From the NCBI GenBank assembly GCA_905221605.1, contig CAJNDS010002091.1, positions 824,501-888,500 on the forward strand: a stretch of 64,000 bases of DNA. Reading direction: 5' to 3'. How positions within the stretch are numbered: position 1 is the first letter of the stretch; each line of letters opens with the position of its first letter. Under the pieces are notes generated by a model. It worked only from the letters and a program-made list of their open reading frames with translations. It was not told the DNA's origin and did no database searches. The DNA is from Symbiodinium natans (taxonomy: Eukaryota; Sar; Dinophyceae; Suessiales; Symbiodiniaceae). Of this stretch, positions 52,767 through 63,999 are shown piece by piece. The translations under genes were made by a program, and so were the position numbers.

Positions 52767-55700
52767 CTACTGTGGCAAGGGTTGGGGGTTTTCGATGCCA
52801 AATTGAATTTTTTTGACATGAGCAAACCACCTAAGCAAAGAAGAGCTTAAAATGCTGCCAAATATGAGCTCCTTCCGCTGCATGTCGATGTCCTGTGCGA
52901 TGGCATCCTCGGAAGCCCGGTCGTGGCATGGAGCAGCTTCAGCAGCTGCGGCGACTTCATCTCTGTGCTGCTCGGCAGCATTGTTGCTTGCCTCTGTCGG
53001 TGCTTCTTCCATGTTCGCCTCTGATGCTGGGTCATCTCCCATCTCTTCCATGAGGCTTATTTCTTCTTCGTCGTCTGTTTCTCCTTCAAGTTTTTCGTCG
53101 GGCTCCCTGTTGTCATCCTTACTTCGGTGAGTGGGTTTAGGGTTTAGGGTCTGGGGCCTGAACGGTAGACCCTTTTTCCAAAAACCCTAAAACCCTAAAC
53201 CCTAATATGGAGTGAAAAACTTTAAGGTGGGGTTTAGGGTAGAAGACGAGGGCCCTCAACACCATCCACATATTAGAGCATGTAGGATTCTGCTGCTTTG
53301 TCAGCCTCCTTGTCAGGAAGCTCTTCCAAAATCTCGCTGATGTACTTCTCTGACTTCTTCTCATGTTCAAGGAAAAGCTTGACCCGAGACTTGTAGTCGA
53401 GCTTGCCGTGCTTCAATCCCAGCGAACTGCAGATGCTAGACAGCAGGGAGCGGGGCACTGAAAGAATGGAGTACTCGGCAACGTAGCTGGCCAGACTCAT
53501 CCAACCAGACACCTGCTTCCATGCCAGCTGGTCGTGTGCCAAGCACTCCTCTGTGAGGGCCACGTGAACTTCGTGAAGGTCTCCAACGATTGTGTCTGTC
53601 CGGGGAACTTCCAAGGCCTCAAAGGTAAAGACATTCTCTGCAAACCTTTTCAATGGCCAAAGGCGTGCAGCATAAGGACCGGAGGAGAGCACGAGCGAGC
53701 GGGTGTCATCTGTGGGCTGGTGTGCACGGCAGGAAATGAAGCAATGCTCCGGAACCAGCTTGCTTGTCCACATGGATGAAAACACACTGAGAAGGACCTC
53801 CTTCCTGTCATCCTGCCTGTCCAATTCTGGCCGGATGTGCACATGATAGCAAGTGCTGAGGACCTTCATGAGGGAAAGCCTCTGCACCAGTATGTGTGGC
53901 TTTGTGTAGTTCTTATTGGTGCGATGCTTTGTGAGGCCCTCTGAGCAGATTCCCAGCTCCGTGTCTGTAGCCTTCAAGGCACTGTGCACCCGAGCTTTGA
54001 TGTGTTTCTGCGACAGTGGCTGTTGCCAATCCTGGGCAGTGAGGTTCAGGACTTCGGCACCAGCTGGGCGTTTCAGGGTGGACTTGTGTGCCACAGCGTG
54101 CAGGTTGTGCGGGTTTGTCTTCTCGCTTTTGGCATGCCTTCGACCAGCATCTCTCAGATCGTTGAAGCACAATTCGGAAGGCAACGAGCAAAGTAGACTG
54201 GAAGTCCCAGGGCCAGTGAGGCCAGCCATGCATCTGCAACATTGTCGGAAGGCCTGCCCAGCGGCGGTGTCCATGGCCTCGGACTTGAAGCTGAAGGACC
54301 TGACGTTGTGAGTTTTTGTTTTGTTTTGACTGGGTTAACATGACTTACCGAATCCAGGGTTGAAATCTCTAGTCTGTGCTCATGAGGAGGCCCGTGAAAC
54401 TGAGCACCACACTCCCCCTTTGTCATGATGTCTCTGTACGGTTGATAGCGGGTGAAAGAAAGAAGACCGTACAAAGCACTTTTGCTCGGGAGGACATCGA
54501 CAATTTCCGTCACAAAGAGCCATTCCTTCTGCATGTCTTCCAGACAGCTTGCCCGGGCTTGCGCGTTCAGGCATGCAATGGCTCTCCAAGGAAATGAGGT
54601 GTGGTAGGCGTCCAAGGAACACAGGGAGCTCAGATGGCAAAGGGTCAAACTTGCCAGCCATGTGCGTGACTCGGGGTCGTTGTCTGCAGAACAATAGGGG
54701 ATGGCTGCACCTTTAGCTGCGTCCTGTAGAGTCTTCCTTAGGCGTCACATCTAGAAGGCTTCAAAGACTGCTTGGACTGGACTATTAACCGAGCTTCGTG
54801 ATGAGTCGTTGCACCCGCTTGCCAGTGGCCAAGGACAAGGCATGCTTCAAGGAGGCGCTTGAGTTGTTCTGGAAGTCTCGTGCCTTAGATGCAACATTTA
54901 GAACTGAAACTAAGAACCTTTGACCCCAGGGCCAATACTGCAGCCCAGGGGCACAGTCACACACGAACATTCTCAAGGCTCGGAACACCACAATGAAGGC
55001 CCTCATCTTGTCTTGGTTTGTGTCATCAGCCAGCACCTAGATGAACACAGGTGAGCAGCGTTTCTGTGCGAGGTCCCCTTAAATCCGCTATTTCGGGTTT
55101 GGGATTTAGGGTTCAGGGTGTCAGTGTTTAGGGTACAAGAGCAAGAAGAGCAGCTAAAGCACGTGCCATGCAGCGACCCGGGCAGAGAAGCTATCGTCAC
55201 TGCCATCACTGCGGGCGGTCATCCCCCACGGGTTTCGCCCTTCACTGAAGAAGGAGAAGCAGTGAGCCATTGCTTCTGCGTGCCATACCCCGTCCAGGGC
55301 AACACTGTAGTCCCAGAAGCTGAACCAGCGACTGTCCTTGGAGGTCTCGGCCCGAAGATGTAGCCTGCCTGTTCGGGTCTTGGTTTTAGGCTGGGGTTTA
55401 GGGCTAAGGGCTGAGAATTCAGGGTTGCTGTAAAATACATTTTGTGTGCACACCGACTCACAAACTATTTTCAAACCATACGTGGCCTTGCCGGTCACGT
55501 AGCATGCTCAAAGCATCGGCTGCTGTGAAGCTGCTCTCGGCAATCCCACTCCCATTGTGCAAGCCTGCCGCATCCTTAGCCATGCCTGGTATAAACATCT
55601 GTGCAAAGTCGGCGTTGGGGTCCTTTGACAGAAGCTCGATGATGCGGTCGCGGGCATCTGAAACCAAACGGCCAAACTTTGATGTTTTGAATGGTCCCCT

Positions 55701-58700
55701 CGAGAAGCGAAAGAGAACCCCCAGCTTCTTAAGCAGATCTGCGGCCCCTGTGAGGCCACGAATGGCCTGGGCACATCTCCGTGCGGAGCGGTGGAAGATG
55801 TCGGGCCATAGCACAGCCCAGCAATCTGAGGCACTGAGGTGTTGCCATGCCACGAATCCCTGAGGTCATTTTGAGAAGCAGTTTCAGGGTTGAGGGTTTA
55901 GGGTTTAGGGTTAAGGAGATTTCGTGTTAGGGGCTTCATAAACCTCAGCCAGGCAAGCCTGTGTCCCTTCGTCGGCACTGAAAACCAGTCTTGTGAAGTT
56001 TTCGTGCTCATAGAAGTCCTTGCGGGATTCCAAGGCCTCTGAGTCCCAGGTAAAGAAGAAGTGTGCGTCTGACGGAAGCTGCTGCGGTAGGAGTCGCAAC
56101 TCACTATTGTCGTAGACATGTCTTTCACATCCTTGTCCAGCAGGTTTCAAGGGATTCGGCGGCTTGCAGCTCTGAAGGGTGAACCCGGAAGGCATGGCTT
56201 GCTGCAGAGAGTTTGCAATCCCAGCTAGCAGGTCTTTTGTGGGCTTGCGAAACTCTCGGAAAGCAAAGGCGTTCTTGGGAAGCTGCATGCGCTGCGTGGC
56301 GTCCTGCGGCAGTCGACCCTGCAAGGCTGCAGCCAGGCTTCGTGAAGCCTCTGCAGCTTCGTCTTTGTTACACACGTTCACAGGTAGCATCTGCGTGGCT
56401 CCGGGAAAAAGACAACCGTCCAGCATAAACACCACGGACAAGACCTGTTTCGGAGGGAAAGGAAGGCAGTACAGCAAGCATCCCCCCACGTTTAAGTTTC
56501 CCCACTGCCCTCCCAGGGAGCCTTCTCAGTGGCCACTGTGGCCTCGTCAAAGCAAAAGTTCAGGCACTTCATCTCTTGACGGCTAAGAGCAGCTGCAACG
56601 TGGCTCTCTGTCTTCAGGAGAAGTCGGGCCACAAACTCAGCGGCTGTCTTGGTAGCCAGATTCGAGTTCTCAGCCACGAGTTCTAGCTCCGAAAGGCACC
56701 TTTCGTCCTTCAAAGACACGTAGCCTGTACCCCGGCAGAGGAAGCGGCTTACCATGTTCATGCGAAGCGACCTGTTGCCCTTCCTGCGTGACACAGCCAT
56801 GTACGGATGATACTTGTGAGCAATGTTGGGGTCCGGGCATTGTTCTGTGGTTGCCGTTTCCAGACTCTCTTCTGCACGTTGCGCAAAAACGTGCAGGACA
56901 CGTTTTGTCAGGCGACGGAAACCAAGGGAGTTCCAGAAATCCTTATCGGATCTCATCCTCAGGCACGTGACAAGGAAGGTGCTGAGCGGCATTGTGGCAT
57001 TTGTGTCTTTGCCAGGGATTTTTTTTGCAAACCTGGCGGGCAGAAATAAAGACAAACTTCGTCAGGGAAAGATGCAGAAGTTTACAGCCCCAACAAAAAA
57101 AATCTCACCGAAATAGACAGGAAATTCCTCAGCGAAATAGCAGAAAGAATCCTCAGCCGAACCCTAAACCCGAAATTTTAAGGGGAAGCCCTAAATTGAA
57201 CCTTAATCCCAAAACGGAAACAAACGGGAGACCTCAACCGCCCCAGGTAAGGCCTTGCCCAACTGAGACCAAGCTCGTGCAGTGCTGCTTTCAGTGCTGG
57301 CACAGGCATCAGGTTCTCTTGCACCTGAACACAGAAGACTCGGGCGTGGGGCAGCAGGGGAATGGAGTCATTGATGCTCATGTGTTCTTCGAATGTTTGC
57401 AGGACCCCCAAACACTCCATCAGAGCATCAGGTCCCAGGCTTGCTGTGGGAAGCAATGTGGCCAGAGTGACAAGTATCCCCAGGACTGTGCAGCAGTCCA
57501 CTGGCAGGGAAGTCAATCCGGCGATGTGGCCTTTGTAGGTTGGTCTGCGTGCCACCTTGGGAACAAAAGAAAGAAAGATCTCAGAGACGGCCTCAGAAAA
57601 AAGAGAGAGATAGAGAGAGAGAGAGACTGAAAGTGAGGATGAGAGTGAGAGAGAAAATGAGAGTGAGACTGAGAGCGAGAGAGAATCCAAAACGGGATCA
57701 GCAATTGGTGGAGTCAAAGAAAGATGTCGATCTAAGATACCCACATGCCGAGTTCCCACTTCCAGCAAGTGTGCCAGAGGCAAGTAGTTGCCGGCATGGT
57801 TCTTTGTGAAGTACTGCGTATATGGAGTGCGAAGAGAATACCATTCTGCTGTGGAAATAAAGTGCCGATACCCATCAACGGCGTCATTGTTCTCAACCTG
57901 TCCCACGTGCAAAAACAGAAATGCTACGTACGTGAAGAGGAGAAATCAGCGTTGTGCCAGAACCCGGCCTGCAAGACAGTCCAGACACCACGTCTGTTCG
58001 AAAGAAATCTGAAGACATGACCTGGACAATCCCGATCTACACCTGGGCTTCGCTTTTCAGGGGAGGTTTCGGCGTCGTCATCATCCTCCAAGGCAGGCGA
58101 GGGCTGCTCCGGAAGGCTTTCCAGACTGGGCTTCGGGGCGAAGGGCGTGTCAGGACCGTACATCTGCACAAGCTGCTCATGCTGTTTCTCAAACTCTTTG
58201 AGATTACTATGCCATGCGGCATCCCGATGACTCGGGGCCACGTCAGCGTATGTCTTCCATGCCTCAGCCACCTTCTTTCTGACAGACAACAATGCTATGC
58301 AGCGAGAGCCGTTCTCATCTTCCAGCGGGACCTTTTCCAGCAGAGCCCGAATCTCGCCGAGCCAATCCTGGAGTTTAAGGTGTTAGTGTTTAGGGTGAGG
58401 GGTTCAGGCCTTGAGGTTGAAGGCCTAGGGTGTAGGGTTTAGGGTTTAGGATTTAGGGTTTAGGGTTTAGGGCTTGGGGTTTAGGGTTTAGGGCTACCCC
58501 CAAACCCACCTCCAGGATCATTCTGGCCACACCGTTTCCCCCGGCACGGCCCCGGAGCGCTCAGGAGGCGCACTATGGCAAAAAGAAGGCCAGTAGGTTG
58601 AGTTGGAATCTTCAGTTTTACAGTGCGTACATCCCACCTTTCCCATTCTGGCCCGTATCCTTCTGGCCTTATTTTTGGCTCTGCGAGCAACAGAACTGCT

Positions 58701-59311
58701 CCTGTAGCCCCAGTAGGATTCCCGTTAGCGAGAACGTTGCCTGCTAGCGAGAACGTTGCCTGCTAGCGAGAACGTTGCCTGCTACCGAGAACGTTGCGTG
58801 CTAGCGAGAACGTTTCTGCCCGGGAGAACGGTTCTGGCCTGGAGCCAGCAGCAGGAGGACAGCACAAGAGCAACTTTCAAGCAAGAATGCTTCAAACAAA
58901 GAGCACGTGCACCTTTCAGAGCACAAAGCTGAGATCAACAAATTTCTACCTGGCATTCTCTGTCCCTTAGTCCATGGTGTGAAGATTGTGTACAAAAGGC
59001 CGATGCAGGCGAACAGCCCAACGACTCAAAGCCTCATAGTCGTAGAGCAGTAGGTCATCTCCACGACGATCTTCGACGAAGATATGCACTCCTTCATCCA
59101 AGTAGTTCTTGTCCCCGACTTGTGCTGTGGCCAGAAAGAGAAACATGGCCCCAGGCCAGGCTTCCAGATAAGACCAAGTCCTCTGACACTGCACTTCAAG
59201 CTGCCGCCACCAGGTTGCATGCCGACTGGAAAGAATCGGCACGGCAGAGGCCGAAACTATGGGCCCCACCTCCGAACAGGAACGAGCAATTTTGTTGGAG
59301 CAGGACTTCAT
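52767..59311 (-). CDS. Long multi-exon gene, unknown protein (core 1442 aa)
   Basis: Eleven core exons join in phase: 58367-58043, 57923-57745, 57555-57254, 57032-56522, 56444-55944, 55859-55462, 55364-55163, 55036-54790, 54683-54349, 54283-53306 and 53117-52767 (stop TAG). They total 4329 nt. Seven introns are GT-AG and three are GC-AG (after 57254, 56522 and 53306); lengths are 65-221 nt. The phases agree at all ten junctions, which is the main support. Probable 5' exons lie at 59311-58970 and 58690-58538. The protein is hydrophilic, with an acidic tract (ALEDDDDAETSPEK) near residue 95, a hydrophobic/acidic stretch FCFDEATVATEKVLSVVF spanning one junction near residue 430, and an acidic C-terminus (LEGETDDEEE). 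I recognise no family. A 3' exon ending at 52358 may replace the last stop. Five core introns, and the one before 58367, contain telomere-like repeats. The product is unknown; the exon structure is the confident part. Confidence 0.75.
53118..53305. repeat. Telomere-like repeats inside an intron of the long gene
   Basis: This 188-nt GC-AG intron holds TTTAGGG units at 53134-53150 and 53230-53238 and CCCTAAA units near 53185-53203. The flanking exons join in phase, so the intron assignment is well supported. Confidence 0.8.
57556..57744. repeat. Purine/pyrimidine microsatellite filling an intron
   Basis: GAGA-rich on the plus strand (CTCT in the transcript), within the 189-nt intron between the exons 57923-57745 and 57555-57254. 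The intron is fully open in frame but lies between a GTGGGT donor and a CCCAAG acceptor. Confidence 0.8.
58368..58537. repeat. Telomere-like repeats in the intron before the core exons
   Basis: TTTAGGG, CTTGGGG and related units fill about 58387-58493. The acceptor at 58368 is firm; the upstream donor is not fixed. Confidence 0.7.
58538..58690 (-). CDS. Probable second exon of the long gene (boundaries unclear)
   Basis: This segment is open on the minus strand after an AG near 58690. It reads PKIRPEGYGPEWERWDVRTV..., followed by LKIPTQPTGLLFAIVRLL. It lies between the first-exon candidate and the well-phased core. Several donors are possible (for example GTGCGC or GTGTGG), so the phase into the exon at 58367 is not fixed. 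The following intron carries TTTAGGG repeats. Confidence 0.45.
58724..58818. repeat. 19-bp tandem repeat, five copies
   Basis: Unit GCTAGCGAGAACGTTGCCT, with one-base changes in copies 1 and 4 and a diverged fifth. It lies in the probable first or second intron of the long gene. Confidence 0.9.
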
Positions 59312-59327
59312 GGGAAACACGGTGAGG
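58970..59327 (-). CDS. Probable first exon of the long gene
   Basis: An ATG at 59311 (MKSCSNKIARSC...) opens a frame that stops at 58970 (...HNLHTMD). A pyrimidine-rich tract and CAG end at 59328, 16 nt before the ATG, a suitable acceptor for trans-splicing of a 5' leader or for a cis-intron. The segment contains FLFLATAQVGDKNYLDEG. The core exon at 57923 contains FLFLHVGQVENNDAVDG, so the two may share a short motif. The 3' boundary is unresolved: a GTAC donor after RLHRPF (phase 0) would lead to the next exon, while the in-frame TAA would make this a small separate gene. The upstream gene stops only 250 bp away. Confidence 0.55.
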
Positions 59328-59561
59328 CTGCAAGGACAAGAAGGCTACGTAAATGCTGCAGCGAAAACCAGGAGATCAAAAAACATGTCCGTGTTCCTGT
59401 TCAATCAAGGGCAGGTAAAATCAATGGAGACAGCATCTTTCCTTCAGGAGCATGTGCACACGTGGTGTCTTGCGATGGCGTCTGCGTCAGGTGCCCCACC
59501 TACAGCAGCGTGACAAAACCAAGGCAAATGGGCTGCGAGGCCCAAGGACTCCAGAGGAGAT

Positions 59562-60702
59562 TCACTCGGAGTCGGACGGAAACTGAACATCCTTAGCGTC
59601 AGTGCCCTCAGCGGCTCCATGAGCTGCCTTCTCCTGGACTGGCGGGGTTCCTGCGGGTGGAGAACTGGTCTCTTCAGGCGACTTCTGAGGGGTCTTCTGA
59701 GGGGTTCCATCATCACTCGGGAAGAGGCTGCGAGAAAGAAGACGACCAGCACGATCACGATGCGTGTCCTGCAAAGCTGTAGAGGGTTGCGGTTTTGAGC
59801 GCCTAAGGTCCGTTTAAGCTTGCGTGACACACACTGGAACATACCCATGCAGTCCAGGTCTTTGGCCATGTCTTTAAGCATGCGGTGCATGCTTTTGCGA
59901 CCCACCCAACTCATGGCCGACAAAACAGAGCGGGCTCCATCACCCATGGCATCCACACTCCAGCCGTCACGGAGTGCATCAAGGAAACACCGAATGCTGT
60001 CCTGAGGAGACGGATGGGGGTGATGGGGCAAAGGCGTCTCTGACAGCCCAACCCAACAAGCGTGAGCCAATTCCTGAGTTCAGAACAATGCCATCTTTCT
60101 CCAGCAGGTCCCAAAACAGGATGCGGTCGCCCTCCTGGGCAAAGTACATGGCCATCTCATCCTTGAGGAAGGTTTGGATGGCCTTGGCATCATCCTTTTC
60201 CTTGTCCCCACCCTCAGGACCCAGCAAGTCAGGCTTGCTTCTCTTGCCCCCCTTTCGAGCGAAGCGGGCGGAGAGGAGATCATCATCATTGGAAATCTGC
60301 CACTCCTTGTTGTTGGACGTTTGGTCTCTCCATGAGCCACGTGTTGTGGGAGCCTGCAGCAGAGCAGAAACAAAAACAGGTATGCACTAAACATCAAGAG
60401 CACATGCCCAGCCCTGCGTGCGCCTGAGTGCCTAAGTCCGACTTACTCGATGTACGTCGCACAGGCTTGCGTGTTGAAGGCGTTTTGTGCTCAGCATCGT
60501 CACTGCCATCTTCGTCAGATGATGGCAGCGATGCCTGACTACTGCGGCGTCGTACTGAGCCTGACAGAGCCTTACTTTTCTCGTCCTGCATATCTCCAGC
60601 AGCCTCGTGCTGCAACTTCTGCAGCATGTCCTTTGCCTCTTTCTGCCAGGACAGTGACGTGTCCGACTGGTTGCGTGTCTCCACTTCGCTCTCCAGGGTC
60701 CT
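59562..60702 (-). CDS. Small Ser/Lys-rich protein gene, unknown function
   Basis: At least four exons. The first (about 60702-60430) reads TLESEVETRNQSD..., then KEAKDMLQKLQHEAAGDM and SSQASLPSSDEDGSDDAEHK. The second starts after a good pyrimidine tract and CAG at 60353 (APTTRGSWRDQTSNN...) and runs to 60045-60098; its donor is ambiguous. The third is 60001-59845 (DSIRCFLDALRDGW...DLDCM). The fourth is 59776-59562 (LQDTHRDRAGRLLS...), ending VQFPSDSE with TGA. The third and fourth join in phase (donor G|GTATGT, acceptor CTACAG). The fourth contains a short repeated motif TPQKTPQKSPEE. The in-frame TAA just upstream of 60702 shows that an upstream exon or a trans-spliced leader is needed; the first in-frame ATG is at 60627. 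The first-to-second junction does not fit a GT donor in phase (GTAAGT is present but off phase). I recognise no domain. Confidence 0.62.
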
Positions 60703-61338
60703 TCTTTACATTTACATGTACACATGAACGGAACTACACGAGAGTGAACATGCCAGCTTAGTCCGATAGGTCCTGCGTATACTGGCAACCGTTTTGTGCT
60801 GAGAGATGACCGTCAGCGAATGCAGCTCCGTGCCTCGATGCGTTTTTTTTAGGGGCTGCTCGGCCTCCACAAGGAACTCGGGAGTCGCAAAACCCTAAAA
60901 CCCTAAAACCCAAAAGCCCTAAACCCTAAACCCCCAAACCCTAAACCCCTAAAGCCCTAAACCCTAAACCCTACCGACTCAGCACCTCAGGTCTACCTCG
61001 GTAGTGGTGCCGACAGGTTTAGACCTTCAGGCTGGAGGGTTTAGCTGCTTGGGCTTTAGGGTTTGGGGTTTAGGGTTGAGGGTTGAGAGCTTTGTGTTAG
61101 GATTTAGTATTCGGAGTGTGTTTTTGGCGGGGGAGGCTTCTTGGGGCTTAGGGTGCTTCTGAGCTGTTCTTGTCTTGGCCCCCTTGAACCCTTCATCATT
61201 GACAAACCTTTCATGGTGGGCAAAATGGAAAATCGTTCAGCAGCCAAGCACTAGAACCCTTAACTTAACAGGTCTAAAGACTTTAGGGTTTAGGGTTTAG
61301 TCTAAGTGCAAGGAGCGGGAATAACAGAGGGAAAGACC

Positions 61339-61600
61339 CTAAACCCTAAACCCTAAACCCTAAACCCTAAACCCTAAACCCTAAACCCTAACTAAACCCT
61401 AAACCCTAAGCCCTAAACCCTAAACCCTAAACCCTAAACCCTAAACCCTAAACCCTAAACCCCTAAACCCTTAAACCCTTAAACCCTTAAACCCTTAAAC
61501 CCTTAAACCCTTAAACCCTTAAACCCTTAAACCCTTAAACCCTTAAACCCTTAAACCCTTAAACCCTAAACCCTAAACCCTAAACGCTAAACCCTAAACC
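61339..61600. repeat. CCCTAAA array with a CCCTTAAA octamer block
   Basis: Canonical units, then about 13 identical CCCTTAAA octamers (61459-61564), then canonical units, between two genes on the right. Confidence 0.93.
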
Positions 61601-61629
61601 CCCCCCAAAGGCACAAAGTAGATGGCTTG

Positions 61630-62752
61630 CTACAAGGCACACTTCTCGATGAGCTTGAGCAGGCGTTCTCGCCATTGAGTCTCGGCTTGACTCTCGGCCT
61701 GCGTCAGTTGCACCTTGAGCTTGAGCGAGTCCGGGCAGTTGGCGTCGAGATTGCTCTGTTGCTTGGCACGTTTGCGAAGCTGCCAGGGAAACAGAGATGA
61801 AATGATGAGGTTGAGAAACTGAAAACACGAAGAGCAAGCAGCAAACTGTAGAACATCTCCCCTAACAGCCTCCAGCAGCTCCCCACCAACTCTCATGAGT
61901 GCATTCTCTGTGAACCCGGGCACAAGTCGAGCCAAGCATGTGGCAAGCAACCACGGTGAGAGATCTGACAATCTCGTGGCCCGAGCACTCGAAAGCCGAA
62001 GATGCTTCACAGTCCTGTAGTTGGAGAGGAAGCTAAAAATAGTCCAAACAAACAGAAAGGGAACTGAGTGCAACAATAAATTGAGGCAGGGCGCAGACCG
62101 AAAGCAACAGCAATGGCTGTGACAGCTTGCATGTCTGGGGACTCATCTTTCGACGGGGAAGATGAGCCGGAACTCCGGCGTCGACGACGATCCTTCTGAG
62201 ACTTCTTCGCCTTGTGACTTGACCTCTTGGCAGCCATGGCCAGCAACAGAAAACTTCAATTTGCCTCCCAGGCCAATCACAGATGACAGCACGTTGTGAG
62301 GCTGCGATCCATCAGGACACGTCATATTGTAAAGGTTTGCTTTCCGAGATGGGGTGCCAAACATGACACTCAAGCAAGCCAAAGTGCCACAAGATGCAGG
62401 CACTGCATGCTGACAAGCCGATTTTCGCAAGTAGCTGAGGGTAGCCTCTTCGGGCCCGGGGGTCTCAGCTCTAGGTTGCAAGATGCCAGCTGACCACTCT
62501 GGGAACAGCTTTGCAAGAACAGCCAAGGCGGGAACCCAATTGAACATCCACAAAATCGCTTGGCCTCAGCTTGTGCCTTCTGGCTGCAAGCCACAGCAAC
62601 AGCACTCCTGTAAAGCCAACAATCAAGTAGTTCCAGCAGAGATGCCACAATGAAGAGGCAGCCAAGGAGAGATCACTCCTAGGGCAGGAATACTTATGGG
62701 CTTCGGCTATTTTGGGATAGAAGTCCGTTTGAGTCCTGCGAGTAGCCATCAT
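61630..62752 (-). CDS. 280-residue protein gene with RS-like tract and hydrophobic segment
   Basis: Five exons join in phase: 62752-62617, 62564-62281, 62225-62095, 62032-61891 and 61779-61630 (stop TAG). They total 843 nt. Two introns are GC-AG (after 62617 and 62095) and two GT-AG; lengths are 52, 55, 62 and 111 nt. The ATG at 62752 (MMATRRTQTDFYPKI) follows a CAG at 62766, a plausible trans-splice acceptor. The first junction creates a hydrophobic stretch, LCWNYLIVGQAILWMFNW then VPALAVLAKLF, which could be a membrane segment. The middle has a basic RS-like tract (KKSQKDRRRRRSSGSSSPSK). The C-terminus is charged (LRKRAKQQ...LLKLIEKCAL). An alternative start inside the third exon region (ATG at 62237, MAAKRSSHKAKK) would make a shorter protein. 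Function unknown. Confidence 0.62.
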
Positions 62753-63038
62753 GGTTCACAGCAGCCTGGGCCAGGTGAAGAACGAATTGTTTGGGACTCT
62801 ACGAAAATTAGACGTGAGGAGCAGTTTTTTTTGCGATTGACCTTAAGAAGCCCAGAACCGAGGCCTCAGAGCCACCGACAGCATTGCGAGCGGGAGGCTC
62901 GTCTCCTGGAACAGCGAATTGTCCAGAGCAAAATCTTGTTAAAGAAAGAAAGATGAGTGCCTAGACCTAGACCTTTCACAGCCTGTGCCAAGCCCCACAA
63001 ATTTGAGGGCCCAAGTCAAACGATAATGTTGCATCGCA

Positions 63039-63999
63039 TCATCTACAGGTTCTGTCCTCCATCGTCAGACGTGTTGGGGTCCACTGGCTGCCAGCCTGGG
63101 AAGGAATGGAAGCCCCTACAAGAGGGGCATGACTAGTATCAACACTCAAAGACAATGAGAGGTACATCTAAATAGAAACACATGCTCACCCGCGAAATGT
63201 CAGTGCAGTGACCAGTTTCCTTTTCAAAACTGGGCCCCTGGCTGAAAGCTTCTGAAGGGGTTCCGGGAGCATCACTTTCGGAATCGGAGTCACTCGGATC
63301 ATCGCTGCCCAAGTCATCCGATATCTCAAACGGATGGGTAGCAGACAAGAGACAGGCCTTTCGTTTCAAAAGGGCTTGTTTGACTAGACGGGGGTTCGGT
63401 TTGCTACAGAGCATGTCTTTCAAACCTGGGAAACCCGGGTCATTGTCATTCCAGGCAATTTGCTCTGCAGCAGCTTTGGCCTCCTCCAGGGCAGCCTGAG
63501 GGGTTGGCAAGCGACTCGCGAGGTCGAGAGCAAAAGCTTTGCGTTGCCGAACATTGCTGTTCTGCAAAAGCCAGCTGTAGCATGTGGCCACAGCCTCCCC
63601 AAACAGCAAAGGATAAATTGCTGAGTACACCATGTCCGGGGTTCCTTGCCTCGAGTCCAAAATGCTTGAATACGGATCCAGATAGAACAAAGAATCAAAA
63701 ATGAAACATACTTTGGGGGGATAAGCTAAATTAAAAAAAACCTGCAATGCGCATATTCGATCTAGTCTTGTTTTTTGCAAAGCGGGCAACCTTCAAACTT
63801 GAAAACAAGCAACCTCCAGCCCGCGCGAGACTGCCTCATAAGGGTCGGCAAATTCCTCCTGGAAGAATTCGTCTGAATTATCTCCTGAAGCTCCCCGAGC
63901 AAAACAAGGCCAGGCCATGAGCCAGTGAGCTGCAGTGGCTTCGTGGAGAATCCCCCGAAAAAGCACATCCGAAGCTTCAGGGTGATGTAGACTCCTGTC
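63039..63999 (-). CDS. 3' part of a gene running in from beyond the window
   Basis: Three exons join in phase: 63999-63814 (open to the window edge), 63741-63190 and 63095-63039 (stop TGA). All three junction sites are GT-AG; donors are GTTGCT and GTGAGC. About 264 residues are visible. The first exon reads DVLFRGILHEATAAHWLMAW..., the second VFFNLAYPPKVCFIFDSLFY... and then an acidic Ser/Asp-rich tract (DDLGSDDPSDSDSESD). The short last exon reads AGSQWTPTRLTMEDRTCR. I recognise no family. The stop lies 287 bp upstream of the next gene's ATG on the same strand. Confidence 0.68.

Noticed and set aside
56400..56580. FCFDEATVATEKVLSVVF as a transposase catalytic region
   Set aside because: It only loosely recalls the first Asp region of hAT-like transposases; no further catalytic residues or zinc finger could be placed.
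57513..57704. Leu/Ser-rich open frame in the CT-repeat segment
   Set aside because: It lies in an intron with good splice sites and phase agreement; the peptide is a microsatellite translation.
61195..61225. Spliced-leader-like relic CCATTTTGCCC before an ATG on the minus strand
   Set aside because: Only about eight bases match the dinoflagellate leader as I remember it, within chance in 64 kb.
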